This document shows positions 1 through 12,900 of a stretch of DNA of 64,000 nt, one piece after another. Every line of letters begins with the position of its first letter. The stretch's first letter is position 1. The notes below the pieces were generated by a model. It saw nothing but the letters and a program-made list of their open reading frames with translations. It did no database searches and had not been told where the DNA came from. A program made the position numbers and the translations under genes. The stretch comes from Antedon mediterranea (Eukaryota; Echinodermata; Crinoidea; Comatulida; Antedonidae), in assembly GCF_964355755.1 (NCBI RefSeq), contig NC_092671.1, positions 13,062,501-13,126,500 of the forward strand. Reading direction: 5' to 3'.

Positions 1-980
1 GCCGACGTAAATGTCCACAAAACATTCATATATCTTTCGACAAGTAACAGTCGACTACGAACCATAGTGTGGATGTGGACTTTGTTGACGTTAGTACAAA
101 TCTAATGGTCCCTATTGTCCCATTAGTTGATGATTCTAGTTTAATGATTTCCTCTCTGTAATTTTAAACTGTTTGCCTCACCATTATATATATATTTTTC
201 CATAGTGTGCTGTGACCAAACTTGTCTATGTAGGCTTAGTTTTTCCTCTAACTTCTTTTATTCCAACCTCTTTCCTACTCACTGTACATGGCTGTATCTT
301 TCCCTGTGTAAACATAGTGCATATTAGTACAATACTCTTTGCGAATATAAACTGTATGTGTACTGATTTCACAAGATGTAAACAAATTGTCATTTTATCA
401 GCAATCATAAATATCTAAGCACTGGACACTACAATGATGACTGATTACAGGTCATGGGTTAAGTAAACATTGAAAGAATACATAATTAGTTTGGATGTTT
501 TAGTATAACTCTATTATAGTTCACTTGAGTTTTATAAAATTCACATGTATGTAAAATTGAAGTGCACTGCACTGGTGATTTGGGGGTAGAATATTTGTCT
601 TTTACCCTGATTAACACATTTACATAATGCAAGCTGAATCATATGCCATAGACAGTGAACGACAGAATGAGATAAAGAAAACAGTTGTGCCTAGATAATA
701 TGCATGTCTACTAAAATATAATATATCTCCTTTTGTTGTTATGGTTTTAGTATATATACTCTATGAATACATTAAAATGTCAATCTATTGGGTTACCACG
801 GATTAATAAATAGAAAGATAAACATAAAAATGGTACAAATTCTATATGCTAACCACATGCTATACAATAGTAAAAATGGTATAAAATGGCAAACTATTTT
901 AGCATTTTAACATTTAAAAAAGGATTTAGAGTATAAGATATTTTTCAAATGTAAACATAGATTTAACTTTATATTTTCAG
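1..980 (+). other. Intronic sequence of the ORP gene, upstream of the first recognisable exon
   Basis: No exon is supported here. The window opens with GCCGAC followed by GTAAAT, which could be an exon end plus splice donor, but six bases cannot prove an exon. The rest is AT-rich and full of stops in all frames. The PH-domain half of the ORP gene must lie to the left of the window. Confidence 0.4.
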
Positions 981-3900
981 CCTGAGGAAAGCCTTACATT
1001 AAAGAAGAAAGCAAAGAAGTCCTTAAAAAAAAGCAAGCAGAGAAAGCCATCTGAAGAAATAGGATCAGATACAAAGAAAATGGTAAACATACAGTGTTTG
1101 TGATTATTATCTTCATCATCATTTGACTTTACTTGAATGTCATTGTATAATTATTATAAACAGTTCTGTTGAATTTTGACTATTAATATTGTGTAAATTT
1201 TTCAGAGGCCACTCAGCAACCCAACAATATTTGTTGGTAACCCATTATTTGATGATGATGCTTGCAGTGTTACGTCTGGATTTAGTACCCTCTCGTACCA
1301 AGAAACCGAAGGGCGCCGAAGAGAAGAGTTTTTTGATACTGCTGGCAAGGGTAGGATAAGACATTGAAGATGTGTATATTGCGCTATTCAACTTCCATCC
1401 AATGCTGTGTTTTTTAACATTATTTGAATAGAAACTTGTTATTAGGTGTCCATTTCATTCTAAAAGGCTTTGATACAAATACACTAAAAAAAATGACGTT
1501 AACATCACCTATTGACACCACTTCGCTACATATTAAAAATGAAGTGCCCTACCATAATACAGAACAGACAGCTTTATACCGTTACTGCTGTTATTCCATT
1601 ATCTGAGTTACCCAGTCACAATGTTCAATGTTTGACCAAAGCCCTGAAAATGGAAGAAACAATGCCTGCATGCCGGTCTCTGTAGTTCGAAGTTGATGGT
1701 AGACGTGGTCGTCACAAAACCAATCTTCTCGGAATACCTTAAAAAACGGTGGCCTTAGGCTGACAAATTGTTTTTAAAAATGTTTTATTTTTTAATGTTT
1801 TTGTAAACAGTATATAAATTGACTTTTTTTATTTAAATTGTATCTTTTTAGTTCATCGTTCATTCAAAACACTTCTGCATACACTTACACAGCAACATGA
1901 GAAACTTAGTCAGATGATGAAGATGCAAGCCCCAAATGCATCTCTCTATGGTGGCAATTGTGAACTGGCATCATTACGTGAGGCATTGACCAAGGTAAGT
2001 CATTAAATGATTATAAATAGATCACATGCTCGAAATCTCTATGTTGTTGTTTTTAGCATTGGGCAAAAACTACATGCCAAAAAAAAATACTACGCAGTGA
2101 CGAACCCGTAAATGTAGTAAGATATATACTTTAAATGCCTCCCTTTATGGCATAAATGTAGAACCCACAGCACTATGTGAAGCAGTGGTCAAAGTAAATC
2201 TGTGAGATTCCCATAGTTTAAATGCCTCCCTCTATGGCAAAAATTATAACGTCACAGCCCTACGTGAAGATTCCCATTGTTTAAATTTCTCCCTCTTTGC
2301 TCAAAATTGTCTAGCATTCTATTACAGTAATTGGTTAGTAAAAATTTCACAAGCTTCAAAATTTCTGTTCATGCAACTATCATTATTAGATTACTGTATC
2401 AAGTTTAAAAGCAATTAATGATTAATTTGTTTATACTCGTTAATAATATTGTTATTTTAGTGGCCTTGATCAGCTGAGTACATGTTATCGTTTCTACATG
2501 TTGATATTTGCAAAATGATAGTTTTATTTTTTTATGATTTGTAAAGTGGTGTAGGGAAAGCTATTTATAAAATAAATTTACTGATACATTAAGAAGAATT
2601 TAGTGCTTTAAAAAAGTTTCCAAATAACTTTGTGTCAGATGGTGTTTTTGTTGTACTTAAACAATAATATTGTTATGTTGCATTGCAGGCTAATAGCTCA
2701 AATGCAGAACTTAGAGGGCGTCTTTCACGAATATTCAAGGAAGCTGATATTGGTGATCTTGGAGGTGAAATATCCATTCCAATACCATCAACTCCACTAA
2801 CTGTTCTGGATGAAACAATTCAGGTACACACATACATTAAAATATTATATAGTTAATCTACTCTAAAATGTAAGTAATTGTCTTGCCTAAGATCGCAAGT
2901 AAAGCGACAAGTGTTAGAATCGATCTCCTGATCTTGCGATCAGAAGAACGTCCAACATACTGTGCCACATACTCTCATTCCTTGTATTGCAGTCCAAAGA
3001 AATATGCTTTTGGAATGTGAATCAATCAACATAATTTATTATAGAAATAAAATAATAAGACAACTAGTCAAGTCTGTTCACACAACATTCATATTAAACA
3101 ATGTTTATGCTCTAAAAAGTAAAATGTAAATCTTGTAATCCTTTGTAAACACTAGTAAACCAGGATACAAAATCTCATTTTCTTGGTTTATTTCTTATAT
3201 TTATCAACATAGATCTATCAAAAGATTAGACCATAAATACAATATGTGGCATTTACAAAACTCCAGTTATAATTCATAAATACAGTATTTCTTGGCGTTT
3301 ACCAGTAAATATTTATGAATGGTCACCTTTGTTGTTGGTCAACCGTTACTGACCCATAGCTGCTGCCTATGGAATAATCATTAAAATTGGAAGATATAAA
3401 TTATTTTATTATCTCATTGTTCATGGTTGTTTCAGAAAACAAACTGACTCTTAATTTTCATTTATAGCATGACACTCTTGTTGCTCAAGCCTCGACAGAA
3501 AGCAAACTGTCAAGATCTGAATCTCTAGCTGAATTCTTTGATGCTCAAGAGTATTTGCGATCTGTGTCTTCTGATTCAGAAGAGGAAGAAGAAGAGTTTA
3601 CAGAAGTATGTCACCTTTATTTTAGGAAATTAAATAGAGTTCATGAGAACCGTTTCAATAAAACAAATGGAAATATATGTATATAATAACATTCTTAAAT
3701 TTGTCTTAAGTACTTTCACTTGCACTGATGAAAGGGTAGTACTGCTTGAAAGCTCTGCAATTTTTTCTTGCTGTTTTACTTTATCGTTTTTATTTAGCCT
3801 TATAAAATATTCTCACAAATACATTATTAAAATTTATGCATAACACAAATGTAATAGTAATAATAAACAAATAAAAAACCAAGACTTAGATCAAGATTCA

Positions 3901-6900
3901 TATGCTAGGATTAAGGCAAAGCTAACATTCAGTAATAAAATAAATGCAGATGGATTTCCACTATTTCATAAGATAGAATTTAAATCCTAGTGTTCTTTCA
4001 GTGACTAGGCTATGTATGGCATTACAACCAGTATTATTTTAATGCTTTATTGTTCTTATAGGCTGAAGATGACCAGGAGAGCTCTTCCCAAGCAAGTGAG
4101 GCTGATGAATCTGAGATTCCCTCAGAAGAATTCAGAAGTAGTGAGTTCATTTTTCTTTATATTTTATTTTTTATTTTATTTCCCCATCAAAATAATAATA
4201 TTATTATATTAATTGTTTACAGTCGTGTAATCATAGCTTTGTTGCAAATAATGCTATACTGACCTTTCACTTAATTCCCTTTTAATAGTAAATATCTTGT
4301 TCCCAAACTTTATCTTTGATTCCCCTCTATAGTATAGTAGGAACTATATTCTATAGATTAATTTTTGTGTCTATAATTTACTGTATAATTTATTATAAAA
4401 GATGTGTGTTTAAAGTTCAAACTGACCTTGATTGAATAATTTCTATTGATTAAGCTTTTATTATTCACAGTTTTATTCACATTTCATTACATACTATTAC
4501 TCTTTATATAGACATAAATGACTCATGGCAGTTGAAATACACACATTTCTATATTTTATTTATTTTGTAGAAAAATATACAAATAGTGTATACATTTTTC
4601 AGAAAAATCTAATTATGATTTCACAACTTACTTGCATATCTCAATGTTACATCTATATAGTTTATGTTTTTAATGTAGACAAAATATTAATAACCTGTAG
4701 AAATAGAAATAGAAATCAGAAATAAATAATTAAAATACCATACTCTACTTAATACACAAAACAATATATGATAATACATTGTTATTTATGCACCCTCAGC
4801 CACAGTAAAGTTTTCTTCAATCCATTTGTGTTGTTAGTATTTTATTATAATTGCACTGGATAATTGCATTCTACCTGAAACGGAAGCTCACAAAATCAAT
4901 AAGCTAGGGGGTCAAGCTTCAATAATTATGCTTTTCAAATGGATGCTTGTAGCAGAGCATTTCAGCTGAGCCGGTATTTATTAGTCTACTACGCTTTCTC
5001 GTAGTGTTTGGATAAACCGTTGTTTCTCAATTACATACTTATGTGGTTTAACTAAATGAAATGTGTTATCTACAAATGTTGCTAATGAACTCACATGTAC
5101 CATGCACGCAAGCATGTGAACAAGGTTTGTGCTTGTGATTTTATGTTGAGTGAACTAGGTTTTGTTTGTGTTATGTGATCTAGGTTTTTTTGCTCGCAAC
5201 TTAGTATTATGTGAATGGTGATTTATTGGTAACTTTAGACACTGTTGATACTAGGATGTGCCAAACTTATTACATGCTTTTATTAGGGCAGTGTGTGTCT
5301 CGGACACATAATTTGCTCAGTTTCTACTAAAAATAGTGGTAAGTAATTATCTAAATTTAATTTGAAGATGTAATCCTGTGTCCAGTATATAACCAAAGTA
5401 TACCAAAATAATAGTATGTACTCTTTCATAATACCATGAATACCTTTGTAATGCTAAATTGAGACATTAATAAAACATACATATCAAAATATTGTTATGT
5501 TTGATTGACTTAATTCATCTGTTCATCAACTGCTGTATATTTAATTCCTTCAATTTCTGACATTTGCACAGTGAAATTATCTTTAAAAAACTACTGAGTA
5601 CTGTAGGAGGTTGGTTACCTTGTATAATTTATTTAATGCTAAAATAAAATATAAAAATGTTTATTAGCTCAATTCAATTCTCCAAAAAATCTACTGACTA
5701 ATAATTTTATTTAATAATATGAATGATATAAAATTCTTTTTCTTTCCGCTGTTAAATGACAATAATCATTGATTTTTACTAAACATATGTCACACTGTAT
5801 TACTGCAACTTCAGCAACATTATTCAATCATAGATTCTTCTAGAGCTTCCAAATAAAATAAATATTAATTATTATTAAGGCAATAATTATAAATGCAAAC
5901 ATTAAATATATTGTTTTATATCAAATAAATACATTCTTACTAATAGTATTTAATTTTATTTGTTAAAATAATATCATTTAAATGGTAACCATTTTCAAGT
6001 GATTTTATCTCTTTAACTAGAAATTATTATCGAATACAGTAAAGCAATGATCTTACTGAAATGTAGCAAAAGACATGATGACAAGCAATACTTAATTAAA
6101 TCACTGCTCTCTATTGATTACATTGGTCTTCTTCCTGAGATTGCTTTAGACCAGCTGTTATAAGCTTTGGTTATTGTGGTATTTAAATTTTTATTTCAAT
6201 CTTTATTTCAATTTTTAATTTCATCAAAAATTAGCCCTTTAAATATAAGTTATTGTAGTCAAGTGGTTCAATTCTCAATAAGGAAAACTCCAATGTTCAC
6301 TCAGCTGTAAATGAATAACTGTTTACTTATACTTGGAGGGCAAGGCGGCGCAAATGAACTAGACACTCTATTACATAATTCCAAGACTTAGTACAATGAG
6401 CTCCTAGCAGACCATTCCCTACATTAAGAATAAATATATATACAGGTACTCACCTTCTTTCATCTACAAAAACACCAAATGGCCTTAATGATTTAATGAT
6501 TGCACAGAACTTTTGTATTCTTCTTCGTGGCACTTGTCTAAAACATTTCCAATACAATAATAAAATGTTTCATAATATAATTTTAATTTATATTGAAGGA
6601 ATTACACATTGTTTTTTATACATTTCTGGTAATGATTAAATAATACAACCTCACAATTTTCCATTTATCCTTTTATAAAATAATAGTAGTAACATTTCTC
6701 TGAATACATTTTAACACTATGAATAAATCTGTCAAGGAATGTCTAATGTTTTACTCTGTCAACTCATAATTTGAAGCATACCATTGCCCTACATACCGTA
6801 TATCATCAACAGTGATTATCATATTTGAAATTTCTCAGATATGAATATAATTAATTTTTTTTAAGATGATACTGAAATTGCTGCCAAATTTTAATATGCC

Positions 6901-9900
6901 TAGATTACATTTAAACTTCCATGAGAGAACTTTAATTCAATAGTAATTACATAATGAAGGTTGATTACCATATAATCAAATACTTAGTTTTCAATTAAAA
7001 ACGTATTTATTGACACTTTCCACTTTCCACATAACCAAAGCAATTTAGCATGCCTTGATTACATTTAAATCTTCAAAATAGAAATACTATATGATAATAT
7101 TTTATTATTGCAACCACATAAAATAGTATGCAAGTTCAGCTATGAAATATGATACATTTATTTAGTAATAAGAACAGCAAAAATATTAGATTATATCAGG
7201 AAAAGAACAGCATGTAAAATCTCTATTATATAATCTGATAGCTGATGGATATACATGTTTTTCTAAATGTAATCTTTATTATGGAGTAATCTTTATTATG
7301 GAGTAATCTACCAGATTACCAAGTAACAATGGCTGGTAAAGTACAATATATATCTGATTAGTTTTTATTTGCATTGATACATTATTAAATATTAGTACGC
7401 CATACATTTAAAAATATTAAAATTATTTCAGAACATTTAAAAGGCCACGGAGATTTTTAATGACATTACTATCACACCTTATATCTTTACAGTGTGTAAA
7501 GTTATTCATAGGAATATTGGATTATACAATGCGTATAATGGATTTTCTTAATAGAATCTTGTTAACGGAAATAGAACGATACCAGAGAACGTTACATATC
7601 CCCACATTGTAATGGAAGCAGGAGTATATACAATTGAGTTCTGATTGGGTTTTAATTTGCAACCATGTTCATGTCAGTCTTTAATTAAATTGTCAAGTAA
7701 ATAATTGCTTGGTTTACTTCAGATATTCCCATAACCCCCAACAGATTACTATCTTCGTTTATAATTAATATTCAAGCTCCCAAGGTTTATTTTTTAATAT
7801 GTCCTATCTATCATATTGGTTTTGATTAAAATTTGCAATATATTGTTTTCATTCCCATTTTCAAACCGGTTTATTATTTTTTATTGCGAATAATTTTTTT
7901 TTCTGAAATTGAATGTAATGAATGAAAAATTCATAATTTTTAAATTAAACGTAGGCTTGCATCAACATAGAAAATCCATTACATGCAATCACTGCACACA
8001 GTTGCCAAAATATTTTCATAATATGTTATGTATTAGAGGATTTTTATTACAGAAAGAGTTGTATCTATTTAGATATATTTATTCTATTTTTAAAAGATGG
8101 TGAATTTGTGAAAAGAATTCTGTACTCTGTCAAGAGCTTTTGTGTAATAGTATGCACATTTGTGATATATTGAACACAGTGTTAGTACATACATAGTTAT
8201 ATAATGTAAAGCTCTATCTACACTATCAGACTACCAAATATGGTAGTGATATGACATCATCATGTCCATATATAGGCACACCACATTTTTTGTCACATCA
8301 AGTTTGATAGTGTAGACAGTGATGTGCCCAAATATGGTAGTGATATGCCTAAATATGGTAGTGATATGACATCATCATGTCCATATATAGGCACATCACA
8401 TTTTTTGTCACATCAAGTTTGATAGTGTAGACAGAGCTTTATTCTAGGTGCTTCAAATTTCTTACTGCTCTTTATATTAAAATTGATGTTTTTATGGACT
8501 ACATTCTTGCAGCCAAATTAGAATACGTCATATGTAATTGGAATTATACATGAGCCATTTGCTATTGAAAGGTTATTACAATAACATGTTCATTGTGATC
8601 AATCTATCTTCATTATTTTTTCCATATATTAGTAATATTAAGTTATCCATTTATCCTATTAAAACAGTAGTTTTTTACACACTACTACTAAAACATACTT
8701 GGTTCCCATTAGAGACATAACACAAGTCGGATTGGAGGGAATTTCATGTTTAAATGTTTTATTGTTTGATATCAAAAATGTTCTTGTTATTACAACAGTC
8801 AGTAAAAAAAAGTCCTTTGTAAAAGAATAATTATTAGAGTACTAACTGAACTTTTTGAAATATGTACTAAAAATACTCCTTGTATATTTTGATGCTTGGT
8901 ACCGTCTTAAAGCTTGGTTCCCACTAGAACGTAACGCAAGAACGTAAACTCAACGCAAGCGTTTCAACCAATGACCAGCGAAGTTATAGACAGTTAACAA
9001 TCACAAGCGAATAAGCCATCACTTGTGATTGGTCAATTCACTTGCGTTGCGTTATGTCCTTGTGTTGCGTCGCTAGTGGGAACCACGCTTAAGCTCTGTC
9101 TAAACTATACAGAGCTTTATACAGAAATGCCTCAATGTGATACATAAAACATGGAGATACTATATTTATATGCATGAAAATCCATTTTAGTGAATTTGCT
9201 ACACTTTGAAAAAGCTATTTATTATAAAAACGGCTTATTTCACTTCAATCAATGCTGCCAGAAAAAAAAACCTTTACAAACACACAATTAGAACCCGTGT
9301 CTTGTAATATATTACTGCTGCTTGTTCATACAGTACAATCAATGAGAGGTATGCATGAGAAGACCAACAGTAATTAAATGAGAGTGCAATACAAATATTT
9401 GTTAATAGAAAGATCTTGTCAAGTGAATTGTGTTAATACTGTAAATGATAATGAGTGTTTAGATGTAGGTTATTTACATACTTTGTATAAGACATAATAT
9501 TATTAATTACATTTAGAATACACTGGACCTACAGTACAATTGTTGTTCTTATCCTAGAAGGCTCATTCTATCACCAGGATAAGTGAGCCTCGAACCCTTG
9601 CCCCACTACTTGTTTATTTACTGTATCTTATATAATAATTACCGGTATACAGTATAGATTTCTACAGAATTTCTGGCTGTTTTACTACAATGTTTTGATT
9701 TAGCTGTTTCCTGCTGTATTTTGTTTGTATCTGCATTGAAATCCAGCCACTTAAACCCACAGCATCATTTTCAGTAATTTTGGATTTATAATATTTTTAC
9801 AATGATGATGAAGGATAAGAATGACAATTAAGTTGATTTCTTGTTGGATAGTATGGTGACGGAGATAAAGGGATAATGATGAGTCTGTATGACGATGGTT

Positions 9901-12900
9901 GTCTTACATGATCTATTTCTTTGTTTACGTATCCTGTACCCACACACAAATCAATTTCACTTGTGTGTTATTATTTTCAAAAGCAATCTATTTTTAGGAA
10001 ATATGACATTTTGAATCGCATTGATTTGTTAATATTTTATGTGACGAGTGGGTGGTATTCTGACCTATGCAATGTGTCGTTATAGATCAACAGTTTATAC
10101 TAAGTGCATTAAGAATGGAAATGTGTGGTTGTGGGGGTGTCTGTTTAGACATGATTATATAAACATAATACTCATTATTTCAACCCTTATTGACTATTAC
10201 AAAATTTGATATGATCAATATATAATTGTGTTTAGTAATATCTTCATCACGTTACCTTGTCATGTACATTACTTTTCATTAAAAACATCATTATACCATT
10301 GTTGCCGTCATGATCATGATCATCACCATCATCATTATACCATTGTTGCCGTCATGATCATGATCATCACCATCATCATTATACCATTGTTGCCGTCATG
10401 ATCATGATCATCACCATCATCATTATACCATTGTTGCCGTCATGATCATGATCATCACCATCATCATTATACCATTGTTGCCGTCATGATCATCACCATC
10501 ATCATTATAATTGTTGTTGTTCTCATCATCATTGTAGTCACCCATAGTTTCTTTATAATCATATCATTTATTTTGCCATAAACAAATACAAACATAAAAA
10601 AAACAGAACAAATATAAATCAATGTATTAGAAATTTTATTTTAAAAAGTAAGAGTTGAGAATCTATCCACAAAGAAATACCTTAAATTAAATATAGGGTA
10701 TATAAAAATATTTTCAAACATTACATTGTTGTCATCATTTAATATTTAACAAGCCTTTAGCAGATATCAGTTGCTCCACAATTGGGTGAACTTTGTATTA
10801 AGTTTTAATTGAAAAGATTGAAATTCAGAATTTTCATTGATTTTCACTATTTTTACTGCATGTAGTTGCTGTATGGTCTCGATATAAAAGGAAAATAACT
10901 TTACTAGCCCACAGATCCTTTTCTTTACATTTGTTTTATTTATCATTCCAATATAACTAATTTGAAATGAACTGGATTGATGCAACCACTTTACCATAAT
11001 TATATTTGTAGTTCATCTTAATTATACAGGTGTTACTGAAATAAAGAGAATGCTTATTTATCGATGTATACGTCGTATTAAAATAAATATGGCATTAGTT
11101 TGAATCAATTCCATGGGATAATCAAGGGGCGGATTGCTATAAGCGGTCTATAACCGGTCTTAGCGCTTAGCCGGCTATAATTCGTGACGTAGCAAGTAGT
11201 CTTATATTATAGACCATTGCTATACCGCGGTCTAACCTGTAAACGGTCTTTAAAATTAAAGCCTACTCGAAGGAGTCTTAAAACAGTTTTAAACCTCTCT
11301 TTTTTTTGCTTTTACGTATTATTTATCGTCAAAGATAACCAATTGAACGAGTTTTAAGTGTTAAATCAAATAATAACGGTGATTTTATTCTTATATAGGC
11401 CTAGAATAGATTTTCTCGCGTATAATGTACGTTGTACTGTTATGATTGTGAATTGAACAAGCGTGACGAACATTACCTTATTTGGTATTCTACGCGCAAA
11501 GTACGCCCTCAATTTGTTACTTTACGTGGTCTTATTTAAGACTGTTTTATAGCAATGGTCTAACAGGGGTGGCTTTAGTAAGACCGTCTATCTGATAAAG
11601 CCGGCTTTAATCGGGGAGTTAAGACCATCAGTTAAGACTGTTTTATAGCAATCCAACCCAGGTTTAATAATAATCAAGGTTTATTTATTTCAATTTTTCT
11701 TGCATTACAGTTAAAAAAACTGAATTACAACAATCGTGACAATTTATGAAAATAGCAAAAGTTGGTTAAACATAATAATAAAATTTAACATTAATATTAA
11801 CATCGCCAATTATATTCTATCAATATTTTAATTTATATTTTCTTTTCATTGCAGTGGAAGAACTATCAGAGGCAGCAATTCCAGGTGCCAGGTCACAGAC
11901 AGGACGTAGAACTCAGCTACCTTATCCCCAGCCTGATACATCTGATATCAGCATTTGGAACATTTTAAAGAAAAACATTGGAAAAGATTTATCAAAAATT
12001 GCCATGCCTGTTATATTTAATGAACCACTTAGCATGCTCCAGGTAAAATGTCTGTTAATTTATCCATATAATATTGTTACTTATAGTTATACATACAAAT
12101 TACCACCCCAGCAGTGGCGTAATAGCTATGAGCGCTCATTGGCTAAACCTAGGGCTAAAAACGCCCGGCGTCCAGCATTTGAGAGCCATTTAGGGTTCCT
12201 ATACCAGAGGCCTCAGGTCTCTGCGTTACGCCACTGCCACCAAGTACTTCCCACTGCACGAGATGGACACACAATTTCTACTTCAGGTGAGAGAAAAAAT
12301 TTTACATTCTTTTATCTGCACAAATGTACCAATGTCTTCCCATCTTACAGGTGCTATGTGAAGAGTTAGAATACAGTGAACTGCTTGACAAAGCGGCCGA
12401 GACGGACAACCCTTACAAACGTATGGTATACATTGCTGCATTTGCCGTCTCTAGCTACAGTTCAACATACTACCGTGCACGAACTAAACCTTTTAACCCA
12501 CTACTTGGTGAAACATATGAATGTGTACGAGAGGATAAGGGCTTTAAATATGTATCTGAACAGGTAATCATTTGATTATTTTGTATGGGCGATTTAAAAA
12601 ATATTGTTTCACCCAGTGTGAAGCTTGATTTAATGGCTTCCACTTACATGTACTGTACATTACTTTTTTACCATCACCCAACCTTGTAACACATTGTACC
12701 TTGTTGCCGTCCAATTTATTTCTAAAAAAAAAAAATTAAACATAAAATTAAACCCAAATAGAAGCCTAGATATTTAGTATTTGTAGAAATATTGTTATAT
12801 AAATGTAATGTTTAATTTTATTGTATTGCTAAGGTATCTCATCATCCTCCAGTTTCTGCCTGTCATTGTGAAGCAAAGCAGTATACATATTGGCAAGATG

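Larger units (their letters stand above)
4141..11854 (+). other. Large ORP intron carrying MITEs and satellite repeats
   Basis: This 7.7 kb intron has no supported exon; its open frames are short and lack protein-like composition. It contains inverted-repeat elements at 8207-8441, 8913-9087 and 11131-11654, a 44 bp tandem repeat at 10285-10510, and at 9665-9800 a fragment resembling the Penelope-like tail found at 34.7-34.9 kb. Between these it is AT-rich single-copy-looking sequence. The intron separates the FFAT/linker exons from the ORD exons. Confidence 0.6.
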
